This document shows, in pieces, positions 48,473 to 62,962 of a DNA stretch of 64,000 nucleotides. The notes under the pieces are model-generated. The model worked only from the letters and a program-made list of their open reading frames with translations. It ran no database searches and was not told where the DNA came from. How positions within the stretch are numbered: position 1 is the first letter of the stretch; every line of letters begins with the position of its first letter. The position numbers were made by a program, and so were the translations under genes. The DNA comes from Eulemur rufifrons. Taxonomy: Eukaryota > Chordata > Mammalia > Primates > Lemuridae. The stretch covers positions 65,169,501 through 65,233,500 of the forward strand of contig NC_090983.1 of NCBI RefSeq assembly GCF_041146395.1. Direction: 5' to 3'.

Positions 48473-48902
48473 TCTCACATTCATCTGGTTGTGCTCTGAT
48501 CTTTGGTATTTCTTTTTTTCTGCTACCTTTGGATTTGGTTTGTTCTTGTTTTTCTAATTCCTTGAGGTGTGACATTAGATTGTTAATTTGTGATGTTTCT
48601 ATTGTTTTAATTTAGGTATTTAAGGCTATAAACTTCTTAGTACTGCTATTAGTACTGCTGTTACTGTATCCCAAAGGTTTTGGTATGTTGTGTCTCTCTT
48701 CTTTCGTTTCAAAAAAATTTTTAATTTCCATCTTAATTTTGCCCTTGACCTAGAAATCAGTCAGGAGGAAGTTGTTTAATTTCCATGTATTTGTATAGTT
48801 TTGAGAGTTCCTCTTGGAATTGATTTCCAGTTTTACTCTGTGGTCTGAGAAAATACTTGATATGATTTGATTTTTTAAAATTTATTGAGAATTGGGTTTT
48901 GT

Positions 48903-49251
48903 TGGTTTTTTTTGTTTGTTTGTTTTTAATTTTTTTGAGGCAGAGTCCCACTCTGTCACCCTGGCTAGAGTGCCGTGGCGTTAGCCTAGCTCACAGCAAC
49001 TTCAAACTCCTGGGCTCGAGCAATCCTTCTGCCTCATCCTCCCAAGTAGCTGGGACTACAGGCAAGTGCCACCATGCCTGGCTAATTTTTTCTGTATATT
49101 TTTGGTTGTCCAGCTAATTTCTTTCTGTTTTTTAGTAGAGACGGGGTCTTGCTCTTGCTTAGGCTGGTTTCAAACTCCTGAGCTCAAGTGATCCACCCGC
49201 CTCGGCCTCCAAGAGTGCTGGGATTACAGGCGTGAGCCACCGCGCTAGGCC
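48903..49251 (-). mobile_element. Strepsirrhine Alu inside the L1
   Basis: TTTTTTTGTTTGTTTGTTTT tail, then GAGGCAGAGTCCCACTCTG to CCGCGCTAGGCC with lemur linker (TATTTTTGGTTGTCCAGC). L1-derived GAGAATTG lies on both sides. Younger than the Alu at 47563. Confidence 0.94.
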
Positions 49252-49929
49252 TTGGAGAATTGTTTTGTGGCCTAACGTGGTCTGTCTTGGGAAATGTTCA
49301 TGTGCTGATGAGAAGAAAGTACATTTTGTTGGTGTTGGGTAAACTGTTCTGTAAATGTCTGTTAGATCCATTTGCTCTGAAGTCCAATTTAAGTCCAGTG
49401 TTTCTTTATTGGTTTTCTGTCATGATGATTTGTCTAGTGCTATCAATGGGGTGTTGATGTCCCCCACTATAATTGTATTATTGTCTATCTCTTTTCTTAG
49501 GTCTACTAATGTTTGTTTTATGAAGTTAGGTGCATAAATATTTAGGATTGTTATATCTTATCATTGAATTGATCCCTTAGCATTGCATAATGACCTTGTT
49601 TTTCTATTTTTACTACTGTTAGTTTAAATTCTGTTTTATCTGGTGTAAGTATAGCAACTTCCTGCTCACTTTTGGTTTCTGTTTGGATGAAATATTTTTT
49701 TTTACCCCATTTACCTTTAGTCTATAAGTGTCTTTGGTAGTAATGTGGGTTCCTTGTAAACAGGGATGTAGTTTGGTCATGTTTTTGTAACCATTCCTTC
49801 CATCTCTTACATGGGACATTTAATCCATTTATGTTCAAAGTTAATATTGATATGTGAGATTTTGTTCCTGCCATAATGTTGTTATGTAGTTGCTTTGTGG
49901 CCTCATTTATTTAATTGTTTTATAGGGCT

Positions 49930-50740
49930 TGTGAGTTTTATACTTTCATGTGTTTTTATAATGGTAAGTATCAACCTTTCATTTCCATGTTTAAAACTTC
50001 CTTGAGCATTTCTTGTAGGGCTGGTCTAGTAGTGACAAATTCCCTCCGCATTTGCTTGTCTGGGAAAGACTATTTCTCATTTACTTATAAAGCCTATTCT
50101 AGCAGGATACAAAATTTGTGTGACAGTTTCTTTCTTTGAGACTCTTTAAAATAGGACTCCAATCTCTTCTGGCTTGTAAGGTTTCTTTCTGCTGAGAAGT
50201 CTGCTGTTAGTCTGATGAGATTTCCTTTAATGGTGATGAGATATTTTCTCTTGCTGATTTTAGGTTTTTCCTTCATGTTGACTTTAGATAGTCTGATGAC
50301 AGTTTATCTTGATAAAGCCTTTCTTGCAGTGTATTTCCCTTGAGTTCTCTGAGCTTCTTGTATCTGGATTTGTAAGTCTAACAAGACTAGGGAAGTTTTC
50401 CTCAATTATTTTCTTAAATAGATTTTCCAAATGTTTTGCTTTTTCTTCTCCTTCAGAAATACCTATGATTAGTAGGGTCGGGTGCTTTATATAATGCCTT
50501 AGTTCTCCAGGCTTTGTTCATTTTTTAAAATTCTTTTTTCTTTCTTTTTGTCTGACTGGATTAATTGGAAAGATATGTCTTCATGTTCTTAAATTCTTTC
50601 TCCCGCTTGGTCTAATCTATTTTTACAGCTTTCAACTTTATTTTGTAATTCCTTCAATAAATTTTTCAGTTCCAGAAGTTGTTAGGTTTTTCTTTAAAAT
50701 ATCTGGGAGAAACTCTCAATTTCTTCTGGCAATGGGCTGG
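49930..50740 (-). pseudogene. L1 ORF1 relic, broken
   Basis: Upstream of ORF2 by a short spacer. The reverse strand shows lysine/glutamate-rich coiled-coil coding sequence at about 50500-50740 and the RNA-binding C-terminal region toward 49930. Only fragments up to 60 codons (50094-50276) stay open. Confidence 0.75.
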
Positions 50741-52060
50741 TCTGTGTAATGCACAGTGGGCTGAGCTCCCAGCTCTGTCACTAAGGAGGGGACGAAGCTA
50801 GGCAGAGATGTACTGGGCATGCCCATCCTTAAGTCCTCCAGTGGTGGGCACAAGCACCAACCCCTGACAGGGGTGGAGGAGATTTCCTTGTGGAACGCAC
50901 TGAGGTTTCCACTGGTTGGGGAGAGGTGGCTGTTCCAGCACCATAGCGTCATTAGGCAGGATCATGATCCATGATCTGTTTCCCTGTCACGCTCCCATCC
51001 CGGTGGTCAGAAAGTTCATACCAGTCTTAGACCACTGTCTGTCTCCAGGCTGCAGTATAGCCAAGAATTATAAAAGATGCGTGGCCCACAGCTGATCACA
51101 TGAAGTGGCTGTGGTGGAAACCTTCCGCCCTCAGCCCTGATTACAGAATTCCCCATCTCTCCTCTCAGCAGCACGGACACTGCAGGCACACTACCGTTTC
51201 ATGCAGTTAAGGGGGAAGGGCCCTACCTTTCACACAAGTCCAGGTCCAGTGGCTACACCGTCCGTGGGTATGCAATCGTCCCTATCTAGCCCTGCACTGT
51301 CCTGGCATGCCTGTGCCAACTTCCAACGGGGGCAGCCACAACTATTTTTGCAGCAGTGGATGGAGGGGGAGGGGATGTGCCCCTCTTCACACCTGAGCCC
51401 TAACATCAAGGCACCTGACCGGTAGGATAGATTTACACACCTATCTTGCAGAGCCAAGCACAGCCTTTGTGTCTCTGCTGGAAACTGGGCTTATAAGCAG
51501 GCTGCTCTCAGACTCAGGAAAGTGTGTGCTCTGGTTTTCTTTGTCTCAAGGGTCCCTCTCCCTTCCTGACCCGGAAGCAGAGGCATGGACGCTATAGCAT
51601 TAGCCCCAGGGCAGAACACAGACCTCTGGGGCCTGGGCTTGTGGTGCAGTGCTGCAGCCCCTCAGGGATTGGAAGCCTCTGGGACTGCACATGAGCTCCC
51701 TCTCCGTACAATCTCTAAGTAGTTCCCTACATTAGTCTGGAGGCCTGCAAGGGTTCAGGGGTTCTCCCATAGCTAGACTTTTAAAAGTCCATGGTGGGAA
51801 TGTGGAGCTCATGGGTTCTCTCACTTACCCCTTCCCTGTGTCTGGGAGCTTCTCCCGGTTTCCAGTCAATCCCAGCCCAGTGGGCTGCCTCACTTCCCTC
51901 TCCTTTACTTTCAGTGCTTCCTTGTCGATTCTCTGTTGAATCCCAGCATTCTGTCTTACACGAGCTATTCAAAGTGCAAAATCTATTTGCCATTTTGGTT
52001 CTTTCCCGTGGAAGAGGTGCGTACTGGGTGCATCTATTCAGCCATTTTGGTCCCTGGCCC
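50741..52060 (-). promoter_or_regulatory. L1 5'UTR with internal promoter region (relic)
   Basis: About 1.3 kb, clearly GC-richer than its surroundings. It ends on the minus-strand 5' side with GACCAAAATGGCTGAATAG-type wording, repeated once about 45 bases further in (ACCAAAATGGCAAATAG). In live L1s this region drives transcription. Any remaining sense or antisense promoter activity here is unknown. Confidence 0.75.
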
Positions 52061-52073
52061 AGTACTGAATCTT

Positions 52074-52329
52074 AATCAAAATTAGTGACCAAGATACCGA
52101 ATGTCCTGCTGTAACAGACTTCTTTATATTTTTCTAGTTTCATGAAAGGCACTGATCTGACATCATTTGCAGCTTAAGTGTCCTATGCTGACAGTGTTTC
52201 AAGATTATGCCTACATTTTGTATGTTTTTAAAAAATTACTTTAGGGAGAGTTGTATGTCAATAATTTATTGTGTTCTTTAGTGTAGTCAATTAAAATTCC
52301 ATATGTAGCTTCTACCTAATTAAGCACGA
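52074..52329. other. Unassigned sequence flanking the L1
   Basis: AT-rich; nothing recognisable. Confidence 0.4.
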
Positions 52330-52800
52330 TTTTAACTATTTATTTGTATATAATTTCAAACTTACAGAAAAGTTGCAAGAAGAATAGAACCACCCATATA
52401 GCCTTTATCCTTTTATCCAAATTCACCTACTTTTTTGTTGTTTTGAACCATTTGAGATATCTGAACCATTCGAGAGCAATGACCATTTACCCCTAAATGC
52501 TTCAATGTGTATTTCTTAAAAATAGGGGTACAGTTACTTACTTCAGAAAATCAAGTTGTTACAAAACTCTTATCTCCTGTGTGATATTTTGATATACGTA
52601 TAGAATCTATAATGATGAAATTAGGGTATTTAGGATATCCCATCACCTCAAACATTTATCATTTCTTTGTGTTGGGAACATTTTAAATCTTTTAGCTATT
52701 TTGAAATATACAGTATATTCTTAACTATAGTCACCCTATTGTGCTATCAAACACTAGTGCTCATTTGTTTTATCTAAGCATGTGTTTGTAAAAGACAAAG
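52330..52800 (-). mobile_element. Two adjacent old L1 3'UTR fragments
   Basis: 52330-52560 carries 'AATTTCAAACTTACAGAAAA' and 'TTTACCCCTAAATGCTTCAA'; 52562-52800 carries 'CATTTATCATTTCTTTGTGT' and 'TAACTATAGTCACCCTATTG'. Both are reverse complements of old L1 3'UTRs but of different subfamilies, so they are separate insertions or a chimera. Confidence 0.65.
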
Positions 52801-53489
52801 GGTAGGTACCATGAAGTGGGTGGCAATGCCTTAACTGTACACATGTTGTCAGGCCTGAGTGCCTCTTTCATCCTTTTCAAAGGGGAGTGTTAACCATCTC
52901 TCCTTTCATGCAACCGAACTTTCTTTTTAATAGAATGCTCCTAATTGGAACTGTCTGATGTTTTCTCTGGTTAGATTCAGGTTACACATTCCAGGCCAGA
53001 ATACTACAGAATACTTGCATTATAAGTGACCACTTTTATGCTTTATTCATTGCAATTAACTCATTGAAGTTTTTGTTTTGCATTTTTACTCACTAGTTGT
53101 ACTGCACACAGTTTGTTATTTAAGGGTATTCTTAAACATATGTTAGACCTAGGTTTTATGTATTTTTTGAACCCAGTCAGGGGTTAGTGCCTAGTAAATT
53201 GCCCTATATATATAATAATACATCCTTTAAAAATACTCACTATTTATTTGATAATTATTAGCATTGTTATTTTAATTAATAGATAATATAGTACAGGAAT
53301 GAATTTTATTCTGTGTATGACTTGTTTTTTCTATGATGGTATACTTTTACTTTTGTTTACTTCTCTTCTCACCTACCATCTTGCAATTTGGAGTTTTAGT
53401 CCTTAGCATTCTACTTAAAGGGTTTTCATAATTTCTCCAGTTTTCAGGATAAAAATTAGAAAAATAAAAGATACTTGTTAACAATTGTA
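52801..53489. other. Unassigned intronic sequence
   Basis: AT-rich. No exon or clear repeat. Confidence 0.5.
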
Positions 53490-53804
53490 CTTTATTTTAT
53501 TATTTTTATTTTTATTTTTTTTGAGACAGAGTCTCTCTCTCTGTTGGCCTGGCTAGAGTGCTGTGGTGTCATCATAGCTCCCTGCAGCCTCAAACTCCTA
53601 GGCTCAAGCAATTCTGCTGCCTCAGGCTCCTGACTAGCTGGGACTACTGGCTCGCACCACCACACCCAGATAATTTTTTTGTATTTTTAGTAGAGACGGT
53701 TCTCACTCTTGCTCAGGCTGGTTTTAAACTCCTGGGCTCAAGTGATCCTCCCACCTCGGTTTCCCAGAGTGCTAGGATTACAGGCGTGAGCCACTGCGCC
53801 TGGC
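53490..53804 (-). mobile_element. Alu, first of a close trio
   Basis: Tail with TTTTATTATTTTTATTTTTA, then GAGACAGAGTCTCTCTCTC to CTGCGCCTGGCC. Flanked by AACAATTGT on both sides (about 53479 and 53805). Short linker. Confidence 0.93.
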
Positions 53805-53845
53805 CAACAATTGTTGTACTTTAAAAAGAAGTTATCCTGCTTTTT

Positions 53846-54139
53846 ATTTTTATTTATTTTTTTTGAGAGAGAGTCTTGCTCTGTTGCCTGGGCTAGAGTG
53901 CTGTGGTGTCAGCCTAGCTCACAGCAACCTCATACTCCTGGGCTCAAACGATCCTCCTGCCTCTGCTTTCTGAGTAGCTGGGACTACAGGCTGTGCTGCC
54001 ATGCCTGGCTAATTTTTTCTACTTTTAGTAGGGATGGGTCTCACTCTTGCTGAGGGTGATCTTGAACTCCTGAGCTCAAGTGATCCTCCTGCCTCGGCCT
54101 CCCAGAGTGCCAGCTTTCAGGCATGAGCCTCCGTGCCCG
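53846..54139 (-). mobile_element. Alu, second of a close trio, with ~14-bp duplication
   Basis: TTTTTATTTATTTTTTTTG tail, then AGAGAGAGTCTTGCTCTG to CCTCCGTGCCCGG. TTATCCTGCTTTT is repeated at about 53832 and 54141. Short linker. Confidence 0.94.
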
Positions 54140-54445
54140 GTTATCCTGCTTTTATAAAATGCATAAGAAATGTGTTAACCTCAAATAGTTGATAGTACCA
54201 TAATTTACCTTTTAGTTTAACCTTTATTTGTAGATTTGTAGAATTTTCTTTTCTATTATGATTGTTTCTTTATTGTAGTTTTAAAGTGTAGTCAGCCAAG
54301 TAGTCCTTAAATATAAGAAATCCAAACTAGATTATTATTATTGTATTTATAAAGGTAATTTTCTCTTTGTTCCCACCACTCTGCTGAAATAGTTCCTTTG
54401 TGCATCATGAATTATATTCTTTTTAAAATCCAATGACCTTCTCTT

Positions 54446-54784
54446 TTTTTTTTTTTTTTTTTTTGAGACAGAGTCTCACTCTGTTGCCCAGGCTAGAGTG
54501 AGTGCCGTGGCGTCAGCCTAGCTCACAGCAACCTCAAACTCCTGAGCTCAAGCGATCCTCCTGTCTCAGCCTCCCGAGTAGCTGGGACTACAGGCATGCG
54601 CCACCATGCCTGGCTAATTTTTTCTATATATATTTTTAGCTGTCCATATGATTTCTTTCTATTTTTAGTAGAGGTGGGGTCTCGCTCTTGCTCAGGCTGG
54701 TCTCGAACTCCTGAGCTCAAACGATCCGCCCACCTCGGCCTCCCAGAGTGCTAGGATTACAGGCGTGAGCCACCGCGCCCGGCC
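54446..54784 (-). mobile_element. Young strepsirrhine Alu with perfect 15-bp duplication
   Basis: T-run, then GAGACAGAGTCTCACTCTG to CCGCGCCCGGCC. CAATGACCTTCTCTT is repeated exactly at 54431-54445 and 54785-54799. Near-identical to the copies at 28556 and 61653, implying a recent common source subfamily. Confidence 0.97.
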
Positions 54785-54799
54785 CAATGACCTTCTCTT

Positions 54800-56218
<1,419 letters not shown>

Positions 56219-57409
56219 CTTGAATAGTTTTGTCAACTCAGTAGAATGACTTTCCTCAGGTCTCAGTAACAAAAAGAACTGTGCTTCCTTCAGATAGATG
56301 ATTTCTTTTCACCCTGTGAATACTGTGAGGGATATAAACAAAAGCTGCGCATGACAGTCATTCTTCTCTGCATTGATTACAGGAAAACTCAAAGCCCTAT
56401 ATTTATAGTTCCCTCAGTAACAAAGGTTACAGGATCTTATGGAGTGCATTTTTGGTACCAACCTTATTCTTGGCCTTATTTTTCTCACTCTCAATTTCTT
56501 TAGTTCTTACTTTATTTTGTATATTATGTGCGTTTAGTATATTACCTCATATCTTATTTTAGAACAGAAGAGGGTATAAAAATACACAGGTGAAAGGACC
56601 TTATAATTAGAGGAAAAAAGTTAAAAATGCAAATGTATGTTTGAGTAACTTTACTTTCAAATTCTTAACTTTTTTAAGAAGGCAAGAGAACGTGGTAGAA
56701 AGTAGCTAATAATCAGCAGAGGGAAGGGAACTCTGAAGATAATAAAGATTTATGTAAGTGATTGATATGTGAATGGCTTCCTGTTGTAAGGTGATGAATT
56801 ACAGAGTGTAGGGATACTGAAAATCCAAAAATGGAAATGGGTCAATACAGAAGAGGGAAAAAGAAAAGTACAGTGGAGATAGATGTTTATTCAAGTTGTT
56901 GGCTTTACTTTTTGTCTAATGTTGATCCTATTTAAATTGTACTGTGGGTAATCAAATAAAAGCTGTACATGGCATTATTTTTATACTGTGCAGCTGCATG
57001 TGTATAGCTTACAAGGGCATTGCTGTCACATCATAAGATATGTGAACATTGCTTTGCATAATATTTTTAACATGGCAGGCTCTATTATAAAATACTGTTT
57101 CTAAAGGATTTTTAATTCAATTATCTATATGTGATACTTCTCCCTATGATTTTCAATACAGTTTCCTTAAATTAGTTGCATGTCTTATATTATCTTTGTA
57201 TTTCCAGCAGCAAGGGCAGATTTAAGCATTTATTACATGCTTAGTAATCATTGATTTTGCTTCTGTAGTTTTTTCCATCATCATGTTTTCTCTCTCTAGA
57301 TCCTCTCATCAGCGTATAAATGTGTTATACTATCTTCCATTTTAATATAAAAAATTTTCAAGACACCACTCCCCCTCCGGCACCCTTCATAGCAAAACTC
57401 CTTCAAAGA
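56219..57409. other. Unassigned intronic sequence
   Basis: AT-rich. No exon or identifiable repeat. Confidence 0.5.
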
Positions 57410-58510
57410 ATTGTCCATATATGCTGCTTTCACACCCTCGTCTCACTTTCTCTGCTTCACTCACCCTGTTCATGCTTTTGTCCTTACCACTTCTCAGACA
57501 ACATTCTTGTCACGGGCACCAGTGAAATTTATCTTGCTAAATCCAGTGATCATTTCTCAGCCCTCGTGTTGAGTGTTTTCCCAACAGCATTTGTCACAGT
57601 TTATCATGTTATATTTCCTGAAACTCTTCACTTGGGTACTTAACTTTGCCAAAACCAAACTCTTGATTCCTTACTACTGTCACCATCACCACCACCAATT
57701 ATATTCCTACCCTAGTGTTCTCCACCTCAATGTTTGGCGACATCATTCACCCAGTTGATCTGACCAAAACCTTGGAGTCTTCCTTAATTATACTGCCTTT
57801 TCTCTTATTTAGTCCATCAGCAACCAAATATCCAAAATATCGCTTCTCTCACCACCAATGTGACCACCATGATAGTCACCTTATTTCCACCTGAGTTACT
57901 GTAGTCCCTGATCTGGTCTCTGTATTTTGATTTTCTTTTCCCTCCCCCATCCCCAAGATGATTCTATGTATAGTGGCTAGAGTGTTTAGGAAAAAAAATC
58001 AGATCATATCACTCCCTTTAGTCAAAACATTTCATATGGCTTTCAACACACAAGAAGTAACACCCAAACTACTTACTGTTGCTTTCCAGCATCTCCATGA
58101 TCCCTGCCTAGCTCTCCTACCCACTGTCTTCTAACTTACTGTGTACTAGCCCTGGGCCTTCCTGTCGCTGTTTTGAAAACCAAGCCCTCCCGCCTTCCGG
58201 TCTTGACAGTTGCTATTCTATCTGGAGTGTTCTTTTTTCCTTCGTTGTGGTCTGAGGGCAATTATCTTTTCAGAGGTGCCTTCCTTGCCATCTCTCCATC
58301 TCTTTACCCTTCAGTGTAATACTTTTTACTCTAAGAAAGGATAGTACTTTTTTTTATTTGTTTTGTGGGTCTCCACTACTAGAATGTAAATTCTGTAAAG
58401 ACAGAGACTTTGTCTTATTCACTGGTATATTCCCAGGTCTAGCACAGTGCCTGCCACATAAAAAGCAGTCAATAAATATTTACCAAATGAATGAACAAAA
58501 GAATGATTTG
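57410..58510 (+). mobile_element. Long LINE2 copy, 3' 1.1 kb
   Basis: The most complete L2 here. Recognisable blocks include 'AAATCAGATCATATCACTCC' (57998 on), 'TGATCCCTGCCTAGCTCTCC', 'TAGAATGTAAATTCTGTAAA' and 'GTCTAGCACAGTGCCTGCC', ending AATAAATATTTACCAAATGA. Frames at 57320-57758 fall inside it and are relics at best. Confidence 0.85.
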
Positions 58511-58559
58511 ATTAATATTTTAATGAGTGAATTAGTGAATGAGAAATTTTAAGATTGGC

Positions 58560-58960
58560 TTGTGATTCATATTCTGATTTTCACACTTGTTAAATTTGTT
58601 TATTGTGATAAAATATACATAACATTGAATTTACCATTTTAAAGTGTATTCATTGGCATTAAGTACATTCAGATTGTTGTGCAGCCATCACCACCATCTA
58701 TTTCCAGAACTTTTTCATCTTCCAAAACTGAAACTCTGTACCAATTAAACAATAACTCCCTATTCTTCCTTTCACCAGTCCTTGGCAACCACCATCTTAG
58801 TTTCTGTTTCTATGAATTGGACTATTCTAGGTGTCTCATATAAGTAGAATCATATTTGTCCTTGTGTGACTGGCTTATTTCACTTAGCATAATGTCTTTA
58901 AAGTTCATCCATGTTGTTGCTGTTAAATATTTTTAAGTGGCATTTTTTTCACCAAGTACA
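58560..58960 (-). mobile_element. Old L1 3'UTR fragment
   Basis: 'GTTGTGCAGCCATCACCACC', 'AACTGAAACTCTGTACCAAT', 'CCTTGGCAACCACCATCTTA' and 'TTCACTTAGCATAATGTC' are the well-known reverse wording of L1M-type 3'UTRs. Confidence 0.8.
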
Positions 58961-60383
58961 TAGCAATTAATTTTATGTATGCTTCACACCTCTCTTTCAT
59001 CTGTGTACCTCAAAAAATTTTATAAGCATAATTAACAAAACTTCAGAGCATCCCTATGAAGTTGATAATTATGGTATAGCAAACTGATGTCTGACAAATA
59101 GCCTAAAGTACGTAATGAATATATGCCAAAATTCTGAGTAAGGACTAGGGTTTTATATGTAATCCTTTGTTGAAAATGTTAGACCAGATTTCTTGGTTAT
59201 GATGATATCATTCTAAGAGTTCTAAGAAAAAACAAATAGCAGTAATTATTATTTAATATCCCAAAATATTCATAGCAAAGTTGTTTGAATAGAAGAATAA
59301 CATATGAATAGAATAGAGTAACATACAAATAATCTGAAACCTAGTGTTTGTTATTAGGGATGGTAACTTTAGTTATTGGATCTAACTAATTCTTTGACCT
59401 GCATATTGTTATATTACATAATTGCTTCTCCAGTCTTCACAGCCATACTCTGAAATGGATTTTTGAAGGCTTGGATTGGAACAGCATCATTCCACTTTTT
59501 TAGCTATGGTACTTGAACGCTTTATAAAGCTATTAGTTTATGTTTGTCTTGATTATTGGCTTGTTCAAGTGATTTTTGTTTAATCCTATTCCTTCTATAA
59601 AGTGATTTTTTTTTTTAAAGCAGCCTTATGAGGGGCAAATTACCATCTATTTGGCATTTGTTGACAGGACTAAAATACACTCTAATTTTGATATAAAAAA
59701 CTAAAATTTTCTATAATCAGATAATGTGCTTCAACTTTGTAAATAGTAATTGCTAAGAGGTTAACCGAAAGGTCTATGTGTCGCTATAATTTGAATTCCC
59801 AAAAGAACTTGTAGTTAGAGAAATAAAAGTATGTATAGCCAAAAAAACACGTATTTTTTCTCATATGCAACTTCACTGTATTACTTCACCCAAGTGATTG
59901 GTTCATTTTGGGTATTGTGTATTTACTAACCTCAAGGATGTTTCAATACCAGTTGGCAGTGCGACTCCCTCCTTCCTCTATTAGATGCCCATTTATGGCT
60001 CTGAAGTGGAAGCCTGTGAACAAGTGAGTAGGATTTTGAGAAATGCTAGTTAGTGTTGAGAGAATAGAGTGGTAAAGTGTGGAAAAACAGGCAGCATGTA
60101 TGTATTTAATTTTTTTTTTTTAATTACCAAATCTGGTAGCCAGTTGTGCCTTGTTTGCATGGTTTTTATCACCATCAAAACAATGTAGTTGTCATCCGAG
60201 CTGTAGCTAAACTTCAGCTTTTGTTAGTTGCTAAAAATTCTGTGAATCCAGCTATGGGAATTACAACTTTTCTAGAGAAGTTTCAGTCACACAGAACAAT
60301 AAAGAGAAGTGTTACAAATGAAGAATGTAATACATTTTGAAGAAATGCCAGTTTTTGACAGAAAGGACAGTTCTTGTTGTGAG
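58961..60383. other. Unassigned, partly unique sequence
   Basis: No named repeat. 59950-60330 is less AT-rich and includes 'TAGATGCCCATTTATGGC' and 'CTAGAGAAGTTTCAGTCAC'; it could be a weakly conserved element. No splice-flanked frame. Confidence 0.45.
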
Positions 60384-60689
60384 GTTTTTTTTTTTTTTTT
60401 TTTTTTTTGGAGACAGTCTTGCTCTGTCACCCAGTCTAGAGTGCTGTGGTGTCGGCCTAGCTCACAGCAACTTCAAACTCCTGGGCTCAAGGGATCCTCC
60501 AGCCTCAGTCTCCCAAGTAGTTGGGACTATAGGCACGCACCACCATGCCTGGCTAATTTTTTTCAATTTTTAGTAGAGATGGGAGCTTGCTCTTGCTCAG
60601 GCTGGTCTTGAATTCTTGACCTCAAGCAATCCTCCTGCCTCAGCCTCCCAGAGTGCTAGGATTACAGGCGAGAGCCATTGTGCCCGGCC
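60384..60689 (-). mobile_element. Alu
   Basis: T-run of about 23 bases, then GGAGACAGTCTTGCTCTGTC to TTGTGCCCGGCC. Short linker, with the 'GTCGGCCTAGCTCACAGC' left arm typical of strepsirrhine copies. Confidence 0.94.
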
Positions 60690-60939
60690 CAGTATAATTA
60701 TTAATTGATACATTTTAGTAACTTGTGGAAATATAAATTTATTTTCTGACAAAAATGAAATCGTTGGCAATACAAGAAGTGATTTTCAAATGCTGTTTAT
60801 ATTTGGTTTTACCTAAAGAGTACTGCTGACAATTAGTTCTTCAGTTCAAGAGCGTAGTGATTTCAAGAGAGTGACTGAAAAAAACCAAAACAAAACAGAT
60901 GTTCCTCTACATTCACACAACGCTTCTGACACGTTTTCC
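60690..60939. other. Unassigned
   Basis: Short AT-rich stretch. The boundary with the following LTR is uncertain. Confidence 0.4.
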
Positions 60940-61548
60940 CACACCAAGCAATTCTCCAGTTCTCTGTAGACACCAACGGATTTGTCCTACCATTTAATTC
61001 AGTTCTGACACTATCCACTTTGATTTAGCGTCAGATCCCTCAAGTTAAGGGCTCGGTCCTACAAAACTGCCCCTACTTCAGATGCCAATTGCAAGACTGG
61101 GCGTCCAGCTATAAGGTTCCGGGTTTGATAATTTGCCAGAATAGCTCACAGAACTCAGGAAAACATTTTACTTATGTTTACCAGTTTATTATAAAGGATT
61201 AAGATGAACTGCCAGATGAAGAGGTACCATAGGGTGAAGTCCAGAAGGATCCCCATGTTTCACCAAACTGGAAAAGGAGCTCAGGAGCTTCTGTCCCCAT
61301 GGTTCAACAAAATGGAGACTCATCAAATCCATAGTTTTTATAGAGCTTAATCTCCAGCCCTTCCTCACCCCCCACTGAGGCTATCTAGGGGCTCTACTCT
61401 AAGTCATCTCATTAGTATAAACTTAGGGGCTCAATATGAATAACAAAAGATACTGATGTCATTTTGAAATTCCAAAAGTTTTAGGAATTCTGTGGCAGGA
61501 ACCAGGGACAAATGCCAAATATATTTCTTATACCACCGTGACAAAGAG
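60940..61548 (-). mobile_element. Old ERVL-class LTR (MER21/MLT2-like)
   Basis: Plus-strand reading shows 'CTCACAGAACTCAGGAAAAC', 'ACCAGTTTATTATAAAGGAT', 'GCCAGATGAAGAGGTACC', 'CAGGAGCTTCTGTCCCCATG' and 'CAGGAACCAGGGACAAATGC', the reverse order of an ERVL-type LTR. Boundaries and subfamily are uncertain, and an internal deletion seems likely. Non-coding. Confidence 0.65.
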
Positions 61549-61652
61549 TTAGAATCCTTGTAAATCATCTCTTTAAAGTTTTAAAGAGATTGGACATACT
61601 CTTTCATTTTTGCTTTTGATTTTATTTAGTACTTAAGGCAGCTAGCTCTCTT

Positions 61653-61994
<342 letters not shown>

Positions 61995-62022
61995 TAGCTC
62001 TCTTAAGGAAAAAAATATTCTT

Positions 62023-62368
<346 letters not shown>

Positions 62369-62427
62369 GAAAAAAATATTCTTAAGGAACCTTACTTTGT
62401 TTTAGGTTATGATATGACAGTTAGGGA

Positions 62428-62675
<248 letters not shown>

Positions 62676-62884
62676 TGAATTAGAGATCTACTCAGCCTAC
62701 TAGAAAGCCTGATGAGATCTCTAAAGTTAAATAGTGCCCAATATATTGAATCTTGGCATTGACAACCTTGCTTTTATCAATAAAAAATTACAAACAATCA
62801 AAATAAAAATTACTTTGAGTTGGTAAATTTATAGGACTCTTTGTTTCTTCTAGTTCTACACATGTATGAGCACTTTATTTCAGG

Positions 62885-62962
62885 GGGTAAGTCACTGGGG
62901 ATCAAATTTCAACATGAGATTTGGTGGGAACAAACAAATCATATACAAACCGTAGCAGGAAC
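62885..62962 (-). mobile_element. MaLR LTR end (MST/MLT1-like) fragment
   Basis: On the minus strand 'CTACGGTTTGTATATGATTTG' (core GGTTTG) then 'TTCCCACCAAATCTCATG' and 'TTGAAATTTGATCCCCAGTG': the first 75 or so bases of an MST/MLT1-type LTR, truncated. Confidence 0.7.

Larger units (their letters stand above)
45600..49874 (-). pseudogene. L1 ORF2 relic (endonuclease and reverse transcriptase), broken
   Basis: The start codon can be placed at 49872-49874 (minus), where the frame begins as L1 ORF2 does, followed by endonuclease-domain wording near 49400-49850. Reverse-transcriptase and C-terminal regions follow toward 45600. No minus-strand frame longer than about 75 codons remains. Alus at 47563-47850 and 48903-49251 and the 46575-46736 insert interrupt it further. 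Confidence 0.85.
45076..52060 (-). mobile_element. Full-length, non-functional L1 retrotransposon
   Basis: Complete in structure. The 3'UTR and A-rich end are at 45076-45600, ORF2 lies at about 45600-49874 in reverse, an ORF1 remnant at about 49930-50740, and a GC-rich 5'UTR runs to 52060. AGTATTGAATCTT (45063-45075) and AGTACTGAATCTT (52061-52073) are the target-site duplication with one difference. Both proteins are broken by many stops and frameshifts, so it cannot move. Two Alus and a 162-bp unidentified insert lie within. Subtracting them leaves about 6.3 kb. Its orientation is antisense to the inferred host transcript. Confidence 0.92.

Noticed and set aside
50716..52075. Several 60-94 codon frames in a GC-rich patch suggesting a second CpG-island gene
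   Set aside because: The patch is the 5'UTR of the reverse-oriented L1, bounded by its target-site duplication at 52061.
57320..57758. Open frames suggestive of a coding exon
   Set aside because: They lie in the long L2 copy, in its 3' part.
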